Assembly (NCBI GenBank): GCA_016201275.1
Contig: JACQDB010000017.1
Coordinates: 1 to 64,000 of the forward strand
Length of the DNA: 64,000 nt
Direction: 5' to 3'
Origin: Acidobacteriota bacterium
GTDB lineage: Bacteria; Acidobacteriota; Blastocatellia; UBA7656
The notes under the pieces were generated by a model. It did no database searches. It was given only the letters and a program-made list of their open reading frames with translations, and was not told where the DNA came from. The translations under genes were made by a program, and so were the position numbers. Shown here piece after piece: positions 34,232 through 43,359 of this stretch (within the stretch, counting starts at the first letter, position 1; the number at the start of each line of letters is the position of its first letter).

Positions 34232-35704
34232 TCACATGAAATTCATGTTGATGCGCGCCTTCATTTCCACGCTTCGCAGATGGTCTTTGTAAGCGTCGTA
34301 ACGATTGGCTGTGGCAATCGGCAACGCCGCGTCCGAATTCCCTTCCCAACGTCGCGCGTAATAAATGGACTCGTAAATCCGGCCTATTTCGTAATGCCTA
34401 CTGATGCGTAGCGCCGTCGCATAATCTTCGCCATAACTGGTATTGGGCAATCCCATCTGGCGCAACAGCGGTGTGTAAAACGCACGCGGCGCGCCCAGCC
34501 CGTTGATGCGTAGCGCGTTGTTGCGCCCGTTGTCTCGCGTCCATTCGGCGTGGTCTATCACACCGGGCGGGATTTCCTGCAATTCGAAATTCACTATCGT
34601 ATAAGAACCGATGACCATCGCGTAGTGGCCTTCTTCAAAGGTCGCTATGATCTTCGCCAACGTCTGTTCATCCTTGTACAAATCGTCGGAATCCAGTTGC
34701 ACGGCATACTCGCCGCATTGCATAGAGAAGACCGCTTCATTCCAACAACCGCCGATGCCTAAATCATGGCGGCGCGGTTGCAGGTGAATCAAACGCGGGT
34801 CTTGATGCGCGAGTTCAGCGAGGATGTCGGTAGTTTGATCGGTCGAATGATTATCCACAACGATGACGTTGAAGGGAAAAGTGGTCGCTTGAGACAGCGC
34901 GCTGATTACGGCATCCCGTATGGTGCGCTCGCGGTTGCGAACCGGAATGATAACGCTCGCTTTGTTGAGGAATTCATCTTTGCTGGAAGGGCAGGAATAA
35001 AATTCCGGGTACAGATACGCGCCCAGTCGTTGCAGATGTGCGGAGGCCACATCTTCCATTTCGCTTTGATAAGCGCGTTGGCGCGGGTCAACATAATCGA
35101 ATTGTTTTTCGCCGCTCGCCCGCGTGTCTGTAGGAATGCGCGTGTAGAGCGGTTCGGGAATTCGCAGAATCTCTGCGTCAAGCGACAGCTTCAAACGCAA
35201 ATCGTAGAGGCCGCCAAATTTCAAGCGTTCATCAATCGCACCGTGTTTGGCGAGCGCCTTTTCCGCCGCCGTTTTCGAGAGCAGCAGGACGGAGCCGAAA
35301 TCGAAAGAGTCGCGGAGGCTGCCGAGTTGATAAGCGATCAAGGGATGGTCGTTGAGCGCGTCGTTGGCTTGGTCTTTGAAATCGGCATAGACAAGCGCCG
35401 CGCCGGTGTCTTCGGCGGTTTGCAAGAAGCGCTCGATGGCGCGTGCGCCCAGACGCACCGCTTGGCCGGGCAAGATGAGCAAAAGGTAATCGGTCGTCGT
35501 CGCGCTGATCAGCGGCGCGATGCCTGCGCCGAGAAAAGAGTCCAGTTGCAGCCAGCGCGTCTTGAGCCGCGAGGTCTGGTAATTCGGCTCTTTGGTAGTG
35601 AGCAACAAGACTTCGGCAACGGCAGAGCTTTGAAGCAGGTCTTCAACTAAGGCCGCCTGCGACTCGCCTTCTTCGTAAATTAATGCTGCGGTTATTTTGG
35701 CCAT
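34232..35704 (-). CDS. family 2 glycosyltransferase with N-terminal extension
   Basis: 490 residues. Residues about 250-450 are a GT-A fold: ASVIIPVRNRERTIRDAVIS, VIVVDNHSTDQTTD and the DxD-like QLDSDDLYKDEQ. The first 250 residues look like a degenerate second GT-A-like domain (ALVEDLLQSSAVAEVLLLTT, ALVYADFKDQ). Acts on nucleotide sugars; acceptor unknown. Paired with the DUF4922 gene downstream. Confidence 0.82.
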   Translation of the reverse strand: MAKITAALIYEEGESQAALVEDLLQSSAVAEVLLLTTKEPNYQTSRLKTRWLQLDSFLGAGIAPLISATTTDYLLLILPGQAVRLGARAIERFLQTAEDTGAALVYADFKDQANDALNDHPLIAYQLGSLRDSFDFGSVLLLSKTAAEKALAKHGAIDERLKFGGLYDLRLKLSLDAEILRIPEPLYTRIPTDTRASGEKQFDYVDPRQRAYQSEMEDVASAHLQRLGAYLYPEFYSCPSSKDEFLNKASVIIPVRNRERTIRDAVISALSQATTFPFNVIVVDNHSTDQTTDILAELAHQDPRLIHLQPRRHDLGIGGCWNEAVFSMQCGEYAVQLDSDDLYKDEQTLAKIIATFEEGHYAMVIGSYTIVNFELQEIPPGVIDHAEWTRDNGRNNALRINGLGAPRAFYTPLLRQMGLPNTSYGEDYATALRISRHYEIGRIYESIYYARRWEGNSDAALPIATANRYDAYKDHLRSVEMKARINMNFM

Positions 35705-35715
35705 AAACTGTGAAA

Positions 35716-36474
35716 TTATTTTTGCCTTGGTCTTAACAAAACCATGCCGGACATTCGATTGCGTTGCAGGAAATCCGGCAACCCCTGCTCCACGACTTGA
35801 CCGGCGGTGCGCGACGCATGGCGCAGCACAATCGTATCATCACGGCGCAGCAAAATGCCGGTGTGAAAGACATCAAGATTTTTTTTCGTGGTGCCAAAAC
35901 AGACAAAATCGCCCGTCTTTATTGCCTTTTCTACGCGCTTGAAAATTTTCTTGGGGAAGACGCGAAACTGCACGCGCCTGGTTGGCAAACCCGCAACGAC
36001 ATTCAACTCACGCAGCTTTTCCACTGCTCCTTCGCCTTGCGTCAGGTTGGCAATGACGCCAAGCCGTTCGTTGTTGCGCCACCAGTCAACCATGTAATGA
36101 TGGCGTTTTTGCCAGGTCACTTCGCCGTTGCGATAACGCAGGCGCACCAAATTCTCTTTGAACTGTTGCGCCGTTTTCGCCAACGCCAGCGCCAACACCG
36201 TTTCGTTGAAGGTCACGCAATCGAACGCCGCAAGATTGATGACCAACGATTCCGCCACATTCATGCCGCCGCCCAGAGGATTCACTGCGTAAGGGCAGCC
36301 AATGAAATGTTCGGAAATCGCGGCAATGCGTTTGGCTAAGTCGCGCTCTGCGGCTACGGCTTTGAGCAGGCGATTGATTGGTGAAACTGTCGTTGTCGTC
36401 TCTTTCTTTTGGCTCATAGCAACCGAGAAATTTTCTATTCGCTTAAATGGCATCGCCATCACTTGGGCGTTCAT
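35716..36474 (-). CDS. DUF1460 amidase (NlpC/P60-like)
   Basis: 252 residues. Catalytic Cys in INLAAFDCVTFNETVLA, His in NLDVFHTGILLRRDD and a further His in IVLRHASRTAG, with GCPYAVNPLGGG before. DUF1460 enzymes are cell-wall or muropeptide amidases. No clear signal peptide at this start; a start further downstream in the frame (36453 or 36417) is possible. Confidence 0.82.
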   Translation of the reverse strand: MNAQVMAMPFKRIENFSVAMSQKKETTTTVSPINRLLKAVAAERDLAKRIAAISEHFIGCPYAVNPLGGGMNVAESLVINLAAFDCVTFNETVLALALAKTAQQFKENLVRLRYRNGEVTWQKRHHYMVDWWRNNERLGVIANLTQGEGAVEKLRELNVVAGLPTRRVQFRVFPKKIFKRVEKAIKTGDFVCFGTTKKNLDVFHTGILLRRDDTIVLRHASRTAGQVVEQGLPDFLQRNRMSGMVLLRPRQK

Positions 36475-36482
36475 TCAACAAT

Positions 36483-36827
36483 CTATAATTCAACTTCATC
36501 ATCGCCCAACTGTTCCCGCGTCAGGCGCTGCAACACGGCTTTGACAGATTCGCCGCTTCCCGCCAACACAAAACCGTTGGCTTCGTCCGACCAGTCGAAT
36601 TTATAACTGCCAACGCGAGCCGAAACCCAGAGCTGTCCCGCCGAAGAATTCGGGCTGATGATAAATTTTCCCGGCTCGCCTTCTTCAAAGGTGATGCTTA
36701 AAACACTGCCTTGCCTTTCCACATCAAGGTCGCGTTCGTCGGCCACTTTGCCATAGGCTTTTTCCAATTCGCCAATTGCCGATTCAGATTTATTTTGGAA
36801 TTCCGCATCGCTCAGTTTTCTACTCAT
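36483..36827 (-). CDS. cyaY: CyaY/frataxin-like iron protein
   Basis: 114 residues with the frataxin fold: acidic first helix (LSDAEFQNKSESAIGELEKA), VLSITFEEGEPGKFIISPN, QLWVSARVGSYKFDW. Binds iron and tunes Fe-S cluster assembly. Located 8 nt before the DUF1460 gene on the same strand. Confidence 0.9.
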   Translation of the reverse strand: MSRKLSDAEFQNKSESAIGELEKAYGKVADERDLDVERQGSVLSITFEEGEPGKFIISPNSSAGQLWVSARVGSYKFDWSDEANGFVLAGSGESVKAVLQRLTREQLGDDEVEL

Positions 36828-36879
36828 GAATAATTCCTTTAGGAAATAGGCTGTTAGCCTTCAAAAAAAATCGCCTGCC

Positions 36880-36949
36880 GTTTAGAAGCGGTCTTCGACC
36901 GCCGGATTTAGGAATCGCCAAGTTTGGCGATCAAAGACCGCCTCTAAAC
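36880..36949. repeat. dispersed repeat GCGGTC-AGAC-CTCTAAAC, inverted pair
   Basis: Arms at 36880-36903 and 36926-36949 (GTTTAGAAGCGGTCTTCGAC and its near complement) pair over 20 of 24 bases. Lies between the phosphorylase and frataxin genes. Confidence 0.6.
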
Positions 36950-36980
36950 TCACCTCTTAGTCGCCCCTACCTATTTCGCT

Positions 36981-38288
36981 TCAACGCAAAACGGTTTTGA
37001 TTAACGCCGGTGGTTCGAGGCGCGCCTCGCCAATTTGATACGCGGCATTGATGATGGCGCTGGCTTCTTCTACTTGACTCGCAGCATTGAAATGCAGCGT
37101 CAACAGCGGCGCGCCCTGGTCAACTTTATCGCCGAGTTTAGCGTTCATCATCACCCCTACGCCGAAATCAATCTGCGTGTCCAAGCGCAAACGCCCCGCC
37201 CCCAAAAGCATAGAAGCCTGACCAATGGCTGCGGTATTAATCATTTGCACATAGCCGGTTTGTTGGGCAAGCACCGCTGTTTGATTTTGCGCTTGCGGCA
37301 ACAATTGATAATCATCCAACACTTGCGGATTGCCGTGTTGGGTTTCGATAATCTGGCGCATTTTATCTACAGCCTGGCCTGACGAAATCATTTCATCATA
37401 AAGCGCTCTGGCGCGTTCAATATTTTCCGCAGCGCGTCCCATCAACAACATCTCTGCCGATAGTTCGCGGCACAGGGTGTTGAAATCCTGCGGCCCTTTG
37501 CCCTTCAAGGTATCGAAGGCTTCCATCACTTCCAAAGCATTGCCTATGGCGACGCCCAGCGGTTGATTCATATCGGTGACGAGCGCGACGGCATCGGTGT
37601 GCAAGCCTGCGGCAATGCCCAGCATGATTTTCGCCAAGGCGATAGCATCGGCTTCCTGCTGCATAAACGCGCCGCTGCCGGTCTTCACATCCAGCACCAG
37701 TCCGGTTATGCCTTCGGCCATCTTCTTGCTCATAATCGAAGCCGCCATCAACGGCTGACAAGGCACGGTCGCCGTCACATCGCGCAAGGCATAGAGTTGT
37801 TTATCTGCTGGCGCGATTTCCGCGGTCTGCCCGATCAAGGCGACGCCGATTTGATCCAGCGTCCGGCGATATTCAGCCAAAGAAAGATTGACGCGAAAGC
37901 CCGGTATGGCTTCGAGTTTGTCGAGCGTGCCGCCCGAATGCCCCAAGGCGCGCCCGGAAATCATCGGCACAGAGATGCCCGCCGCTGCGACCACGGGAGC
38001 AATGACGAGCGAAGTTTTATCGCCGACGCCGCCGGTTGAATGCTTGTCTATGCGCGGGCGATTGAGATGCGATAAGTCCATCACGATGCCCGAATGCAGC
38101 ATCTCGTGGGTCAGGGCAATGATTTCTTGGTGGCTCATGCCGCGCAAAAAAATCGCCATCAATAGCGCGGACATTTGATAATCCGCGACCTCGCCACGGG
38201 TGAATCCGTGAACGATAAAATTTATCTCTGCAGGCGACAACTCTTTGCCGTCGCGTTTCTTTTCAATAATGTCAACAGCTCGCATCAA
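36981..38288 (-). CDS. pyrimidine-nucleoside (thymidine) phosphorylase
   Basis: 435 residues. Signature SGRALGHSGGTLDKLEAIPG, KHSTGGVGDKTSLVIAPVVA and the C-terminal barrel-sandwich domain (DTQIDFGVGVMMNAKLGDKV). Splits thymidine or uridine with phosphate. Length fits the bacterial Pdp/DeoA family; substrate range cannot be fixed by eye. Confidence 0.92.
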   Translation of the reverse strand: MMRAVDIIEKKRDGKELSPAEINFIVHGFTRGEVADYQMSALLMAIFLRGMSHQEIIALTHEMLHSGIVMDLSHLNRPRIDKHSTGGVGDKTSLVIAPVVAAAGISVPMISGRALGHSGGTLDKLEAIPGFRVNLSLAEYRRTLDQIGVALIGQTAEIAPADKQLYALRDVTATVPCQPLMAASIMSKKMAEGITGLVLDVKTGSGAFMQQEADAIALAKIMLGIAAGLHTDAVALVTDMNQPLGVAIGNALEVMEAFDTLKGKGPQDFNTLCRELSAEMLLMGRAAENIERARALYDEMISSGQAVDKMRQIIETQHGNPQVLDDYQLLPQAQNQTAVLAQQTGYVQMINTAAIGQASMLLGAGRLRLDTQIDFGVGVMMNAKLGDKVDQGAPLLTLHFNAASQVEEASAIINAAYQIGEARLEPPALIKTVLR

Positions 38289-38451
38289 ATTCCTTTCCCA
38301 GCAAAAGTCTTACATACGTTGCAACCGTCCGGCATCTGGCCAAAGCCTGGCATCTTCATTCCGGCGTCTTTGAGGTGGCGACGCTCAAGCCTTGAGCGCC
38401 GCGTGGAGCATTGCCAAGAATAGCCGTTCAGGCTGAATCGCGCCTTATATT

Positions 38452-39036
38452 TCATTTCTGCTTGGTGACATCGGCGCTTGGCAAATAATCTCGAAAGACA
38501 AAATCGTTGTGGCGTTGAGCGCTGTGACAGGCGATGCAGTTTTCGAGTTTGCCTTGCGCCTGAACGGTGTTGGCATCGCCGCTCAAGACGAAGAATTCCC
38601 AATCGTTACTCGACGGGTTGAAGCCCGCTGCGCGTTTGACCATAGCGGTCAAGAGTTCCGGCGCGGCATCAGCGGGGGCGCGCAACTTCTCTTTGACGAT
38701 GACCGAGCCTGGCGGAAATTGCGGCGACGATGGCGACCGCATCGCCTGGCGTCCGGCTTCGTTGACATAAACCAAGAGGTACTTATCATGGTGGGGACTG
38801 TCGTTTTTGAGTTGCGCTGGCGCAGGCGCGCACATCACAGCGATGTTGGCGGCCATCTTCCAAGGCTTCGTATTCACACGAGTCCATTGTTTGTAGGTAG
38901 AAAACTCGTTGGCTGTTTGATTTTTCTGCGGCGGTATCGAAGCCGTGTGGAAGGGCTGAAGTTCAGAGGGAATGCTTGATGAAAGGCCGCTAATCATCAG
39001 CAAAAATCCGCCGAATAACAAGATTTCTTTCTTCAT
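38452..39036 (-). CDS. cytochrome P460-family protein
   Basis: 194 residues with signal peptide (ILLFGGFLLMISGLSSSIPS). Ends in a heme c motif ENCIACHSAQRHNDFVFRDY (CxxCH), and carries YLLVYVNEAGRQAM and FPPGSVIVKEK, as in the P460/haem-binding DUF family. Periplasmic c-type haem protein; redox substrate unknown. Confidence 0.82.
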   Translation of the reverse strand: MKKEILLFGGFLLMISGLSSSIPSELQPFHTASIPPQKNQTANEFSTYKQWTRVNTKPWKMAANIAVMCAPAPAQLKNDSPHHDKYLLVYVNEAGRQAMRSPSSPQFPPGSVIVKEKLRAPADAAPELLTAMVKRAAGFNPSSNDWEFFVLSGDANTVQAQGKLENCIACHSAQRHNDFVFRDYLPSADVTKQK

Positions 39037-39063
39037 CCTCGTCGCCCCCTGCGTTGAAAATAA

Positions 39064-40086
39064 TCAGTTCACGAAATGCGCTTCGCCCTCTGCCGCTGCC
39101 TTGTTTAACTCAGCCTTTAGGCGATTCAAGTTTGTGTGCATCGGTGTAAAACTCAACTTCATGCCGATCAAAAAAATCAACGCGCCCAACATGGCGGGCG
39201 CTAAATGCACGAAGTCATTATAGCCTACGATGGGATGAATACCGATAGCTGTAGAAAATCCCGCCAGACCTGCGACCAGTAATATCTGCCAGAGATGGCG
39301 CGACGGTTTGCCGCACCACACGCAAAACCAAACGGTGAGGCCGCAGGTTGCGATGCCGCCGCCAAAGCCTGCGCGGTCGTGAGCGATCAAGGGAATCAGG
39401 CGCGGATTGATGGCGCGCAAATCGTCGGCCTGTGCGCCGATGAACTGCAAATCCTGCGGCACGAAAACTCTGGTCATGCCGAAAATCATAATCGTCAAAC
39501 CTCCGGCAATCATGCCGCAGGCGGTCGCCAATAACAGCAAGCGACCGATGCCGAATGCCGAAGTCCAACGCGGTTTGATGGAGGGCGTAAACAGCGAGCG
39601 CAGCGTGAGCGGTTTCGGTAAAGTGAAGGATGAACGAATGAGTCCGCCGATAAAAAGCGGCAATAACAAAAGCGTCGCCATACCATGCCAGGTGTCCAGA
39701 TAGCCATAGCCTAGATAAGCGAGAAAACTGCCGAAGCCAACGATGCCGGTGACGACAAAGAGCCACCAAGCCCAGGCTTCTTTCTGGCGCAGCGGAAATT
39801 CCGCCAGCCACATATACAGCGCCCCTACGGCTATCAACGAACCGCCCCAAGCGACGCGGTCGTGAATCATGAAATGCACGACGCGACAGTGCTGTAGGGC
39901 GCAAAGTTCGCTTGCCGTCATGCCCAAATACTGAGTGTCTTGCGGCAGGAAATGGCCGGTCGCAGCGGTAAAGATAGCAAAGCCGCCGGACAACATCAGC
40001 GCCAAGCCGGTGAACAACAACAGCGGACGACCATCTCCGATTGCGGCTTCAAATATCCCTCTGTTGTCACTGTCTATTGGAGACAT
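39064..40086 (-). CDS. membrane protein with an internal duplication
   Basis: 340 residues with about eight membrane segments. Two halves share the pattern FLPQDTQYLG...ELCAL...HDRVAWGG and VFVPQDLQFIG...DLRAI...HDRAGFGG, so the gene arose by tandem duplication. The start (TGATATG) follows the stop of a degraded isomerase-like frame by 1 nt. Function unknown. Confidence 0.75.
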   Translation of the reverse strand: MSPIDSDNRGIFEAAIGDGRPLLLFTGLALMLSGGFAIFTAATGHFLPQDTQYLGMTASELCALQHCRVVHFMIHDRVAWGGSLIAVGALYMWLAEFPLRQKEAWAWWLFVVTGIVGFGSFLAYLGYGYLDTWHGMATLLLLPLFIGGLIRSSFTLPKPLTLRSLFTPSIKPRWTSAFGIGRLLLLATACGMIAGGLTIMIFGMTRVFVPQDLQFIGAQADDLRAINPRLIPLIAHDRAGFGGGIATCGLTVWFCVWCGKPSRHLWQILLVAGLAGFSTAIGIHPIVGYNDFVHLAPAMLGALIFLIGMKLSFTPMHTNLNRLKAELNKAAAEGEAHFVN

Positions 40087-40087
40087 A

Positions 40088-40293
40088 TCAAGTTTGCAAA
40101 AGAATATTCACGTCACGACGATAAGCTTCGATTGGCGTGGCGATTTCAGTTTCACTCAAAGCTTGTGCTTGCGGCAGCGATTGAGTCGCTTTGAATAATT
40201 CTTCAAGCAAGCGAATCTGATTCATCGCGTCATCCTCTGTTGCCAATACTAAAATCTCGACCACCAGACTTCCATCATAACCAAGGGCAGAGA
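40088..40293 (-). pseudogene. C-terminal remnant of a sugar isomerase/epimerase-like gene
   Basis: On the minus strand this frame reads LGYDGSLVVEILVLATEDDA then MNQIRLLEELFKATQ..., like the end of xylose-isomerase-type TIM barrels (LGYDG..SVE). It is cut off by the end of ispF, so only 60-odd codons remain. An ATG at 40225 could still give a 45-residue peptide. Confidence 0.5.
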
Positions 40294-40299
40294 AAACGG

Positions 40300-40773
40300 C
40301 TAATTGGCGACGAAAAGCACGACCGCATGAGCCGCCATTGCTTCACCGCGCCCGACGGCTTCGAGTCCTTCGCTGGTCTTGGCTTTGACGCTCACTTGTT
40401 CAACCTCAAGGCGCAGCACGGCGGCAAGTGATTCGCGGATTGCCGGAATGTGCGGTTTCAACTTCGGGCGTTCGGCCATCACGATGCAATCCAGGTTGGC
40501 AATCTTATAGCCGCGCTCGCTTATCAACTCAACGATGTGCGCCAGTAAATCTAAACTCGATGCGCCTGCAAAGCGCGGGTCGGTGTCGGGAAAGTGCGAG
40601 CCGATGTCGCCCAGAGCGGCGGCTCCCAGCAAAGCGTCACAGATGGCGTGGGCCAAGACATCGGCATCCGAATGTCCAAACAAGCCTTTGTCAAAAGGGA
40701 TTTCGACGCCGCCAAGTATCAACTTGCGCCCTTCAACTAAACGATGGATGTCATAACCGATTCCTATTCTCAT
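40300..40773 (-). CDS. ispF: 2-C-methyl-D-erythritol 2,4-cyclodiphosphate synthase IspF
   Basis: 157 residues. Zinc residues in GYDIHRL (Asp, His) and [20 protein letters not shown], then [11 protein letters not shown]. Fifth step of the non-mevalonate isoprenoid pathway. ispD lies upstream on the same strand. Confidence 0.96.
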   Translation of the reverse strand: MRIGIGYDIHRLVEGRKLILGGVEIPFDKGLFGHSDADVLAHAICDALLGAAALGDIGSHFPDTDPRFAGASSLDLLAHIVELISERGYKIANLDCIVMAERPKLKPHIPAIRESLAAVLRLEVEQVSVKAKTSEGLEAVGRGEAMAAHAVVLFVAN

Positions 40774-40784
40774 TTGTGGTTTGT

Positions 40785-40853
40785 TACGGGTTATTGGTTA
40801 TTGGTTATTGGTTACCAATCTACGAGGAACCAGTAACCAGTAACCAATAACCA
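40785..40853. repeat. heptamer tandem repeats (GGTTATT) with complementary partner
   Basis: 40791-40817 repeats GGTTATT, and 40830-40853 repeats AACCAGT/AACCAAT, so the halves can pair. Between ispF and ispD. Looks like cyanobacterial-type short tandem repeats. Confidence 0.7.
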
Positions 40854-40854
40854 T

Positions 40855-41556
40855 TTATCCAAAAAATTCCTTATGAATGACTTCGGCGATTTTCAAATCG
40901 AAGGGGCGAGTGATTTTGATATTGATCGGCGAGCCTTCGATGATCGAGACCTGATGACCGGCGCGTTCGACCAACTGCGCGTCGTCGGTGGCGCGATAGC
41001 TTTCGGCGAACGCCTGGTCATACGCCGTTTTGAGAATCGCGTACTGAAACGCCTGCGGCGTCTGTGCGTAATAAATAAATTGGCGGTTGAGGGTGCGACG
41101 TATGGTTGATTGTTTGACTTGTTTGATGGTGTCAACCGCAGGGCTTGCCAGTATCGCCGCGCCTTTGGTTTCGGCGCGCTCAATGACGGCGCGAATCTCT
41201 TCGGGTTTGATGAAAGGCCGCGCTGCGTCATGCACCAGAACGATTCCGGCAGTCTCGCCATTGACCACCTGCAAGCCGCGATAGACCGAATCCTGGCGCT
41301 CGGCTCCCCCTGCAACCACGCGGACGATTTTTTTCAAGTGGTGTTTCGGCAATAAAGACAGGACTTCGGAAGTCAAGTTGGGTTGCAAGACCAGTATAAC
41401 TTGATCCACTGCGTCGCACGCTTCAAAGCGCCTCAAGGTGTGGACGAGCAAAGGCACGCCGCCCAGTTCAAGCATCTGTTTGGCGCGGTCAGCGTGCATA
41501 CGAGTGCCGATGCCTGCCGCTGGAATTATGGCGATGTTCAGCTTTCGACTACTCAC
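40855..41556 (-). CDS. ispD: 2-C-methyl-D-erythritol 4-phosphate cytidylyltransferase IspD
   Basis: 233 residues. Nucleotidyltransferase start IIPAAGIGTRMHADRAKQML, VLVHDAARPFI and RATDDAQLVERAG are IspD marks. Third step of the non-mevalonate pathway; its product leads to the IspF substrate via IspE. PIN-TRAM gene is 11 nt upstream. Confidence 0.96.
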   Translation of the reverse strand: MSSRKLNIAIIPAAGIGTRMHADRAKQMLELGGVPLLVHTLRRFEACDAVDQVILVLQPNLTSEVLSLLPKHHLKKIVRVVAGGAERQDSVYRGLQVVNGETAGIVLVHDAARPFIKPEEIRAVIERAETKGAAILASPAVDTIKQVKQSTIRRTLNRQFIYYAQTPQAFQYAILKTAYDQAFAESYRATDDAQLVERAGHQVSIIEGSPINIKITRPFDLKIAEVIHKEFFG

Positions 41557-41567
41557 GAAATCAAAGT

Positions 41568-42617
41568 TCAGGGACGCGGAATATTCGGAGTCACTTTTAC
41601 TTCATCGCGTGCCGCTTTGCCATCTTCGTTGAAACGCCCGAAGATCATTTTGCCTGCCGTGGTTTGCAACACCGAGGTCACGGCTACGTCCACGTTTTTG
41701 CCAATCATGCGCCGCGCATTGTCTATCACCACCATAGTGCCGTCATCCAGATAAGCGACGCCTTGATTATATTCTTTGCCTTCCTTCATGACATAGACGC
41801 GCATGATTTCGCCCGGCAAGACCACCGGTTTCAAGGCATTGGCCAGTTCGTTGATGTTCAACACCGCCACGCCGCGCAGTTGCGAGACTTTGTTGAGATT
41901 GAAATCATTGGTGACGATTTTGCCTTCAATCTGTTTGCCCAATTCGATAAGTTTGTGGTCCACCTCGCGCACGTCGGGGAAATCCGCCTCGCTGATGACG
42001 ATTTCATAGCTGCCCTTTTTCTTTTGCAGACGTTGCAAAATGTCCAGACCTCTACGCCCACGGTTGCGCTTGTTGGAATCGGCGCTGTCGGCAATCTGCT
42101 GGAGTTCTTTCAAGACGAACTGCGGAATCACCAACGTGCCGGCAAGAAACCCGGTCTCGGCGATGTCGGCAACTCTGCCGTCAATAATCACCGAGGTATC
42201 GAGGATTAACGGCACTGCTTTGTTTTGTCCTTTTTCAACGAAAATCCCACCGAGCGCGGATAAATCCAGATAATCGCCTTTGACCGCTCCCACCACCAAC
42301 CCGACATACGCCATCATCAACGTCAGCGACAACGAGAGAAAGGTTTTGAACTCTTCGCTGATTGAATGCTGAGACGAGACGATCCACGCAACTAAGGTCG
42401 CGCCAGCGATGCCGAGTATCGAACCGACCGCGCCGCCGATCAGCGTTTTCAAACTGGCTTTGCGGATGCGGGCTTCAAAGAAAATGATCGCCAAAGCAAG
42501 TAAACCGCCGACCGCCGAAGAACCCAAACGCCAGTCATTTATCGGTTTCAAAAAATATCCAGCGCTCGCCAGTGCCACGATGAAGACGATACGAATCAAA
42601 GTAACATCGAATCGCAT
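41568..42617 (-). CDS. PIN-TRAM membrane protein (YacL family)
   Basis: 349 residues from ATG at 42617 with GGAGGT upstream; the longer frame to 42824 is unsupported. Four hydrophobic segments, then a PIN ribonuclease (LILDTSVIIDGRVADIAETG ... KRNRGRRGLDILQRLQ) and a C-terminal TRAM RNA-binding domain (VLPGEIMRVYVMKEGKEYNQ). YacL proteins often precede ispD, as here. RNA target unknown. Confidence 0.9.
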   Translation of the reverse strand: MRFDVTLIRIVFIVALASAGYFLKPINDWRLGSSAVGGLLALAIIFFEARIRKASLKTLIGGAVGSILGIAGATLVAWIVSSQHSISEEFKTFLSLSLTLMMAYVGLVVGAVKGDYLDLSALGGIFVEKGQNKAVPLILDTSVIIDGRVADIAETGFLAGTLVIPQFVLKELQQIADSADSNKRNRGRRGLDILQRLQKKKGSYEIVISEADFPDVREVDHKLIELGKQIEGKIVTNDFNLNKVSQLRGVAVLNINELANALKPVVLPGEIMRVYVMKEGKEYNQGVAYLDDGTMVVIDNARRMIGKNVDVAVTSVLQTTAGKMIFGRFNEDGKAARDEVKVTPNIPRP

Positions 42618-43359
42618 AATACCGACCTCCGTTCGCCTACTTATCGCTTGAGCCGTTCCTGCTGCACGACACTGCGAATAGTGAACTGAAAAGATATAAA
42701 GAACAACTGCGGCTGAGTAGGCCGCCACTACGACCTTGTAACAAACTTTTTTAGAACCGCAAGTTTGTTGCTTGCGGCTTGATGACTTCCCGAACAAACC
42801 GTTTGGTTCAGGTAGTGAACGCAACTTTCAGGCGATATGAAAATAATTCTGAAAGCGCGTGTGAATAGGCTAGCAGCTAAAAGGTCGTGTCAGGAGCTTG
42901 CCCCTAAACGACTCCCATTATAACGGAAATCCGCCGTTTTGCTATGTGGAATTGACATTTCTACAGAGAAGAATTCATACCGCCTCGGCGCTTCGTCCAC
43001 GACCAGAAATTGCCGCATTGATTTTTAGGCGCGGCACCATTGCGGTGAAACTTGCGGCAGGAGATTCACCCGCTTCCGAAAACGAACAGCCCCGAAAGGC
43101 CACAAGGCGTGTACCAGAAAGAAGCCAGCCAGTCGCATCAATATTTTTTTACAGGAAATGTCACAACCCCTGACAAGATTTGTTAGCTGACGGTGCGTCG
43201 CCGCTTGGCGAAAAGGTGAAATTGAAAAAAATAGGGGATAAATAGCGCTGCACGGCAATGGCACGAGCCTTGCCAAAGTACAAGGCGTAGCTTAGAAAGA
43301 ATATACGGTGACTAAGGCAACGGGGGCTGTGTTAGTCACCGTAAACTTTTTTCGGCGCT
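42618..43359. other. 742-bp intergenic region
   Basis: No gene supported. A hairpin CCGCAAG/CTTGCGG lies at 42757-42777. At 43304-43343 a 12-bp stem TACGGTGACTAA/TTAGTCACCGTA precedes the radA stop on the plus strand and could end radA transcription. Confidence 0.5.
43304..43343. terminator. 12-bp inverted repeat after radA
   Basis: TACGGTGACTAA (43304-43315) and TTAGTCACCGTA (43332-43343), 17 nt from the radA stop codon; T-run is on the plus-strand side only. Confidence 0.5.
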
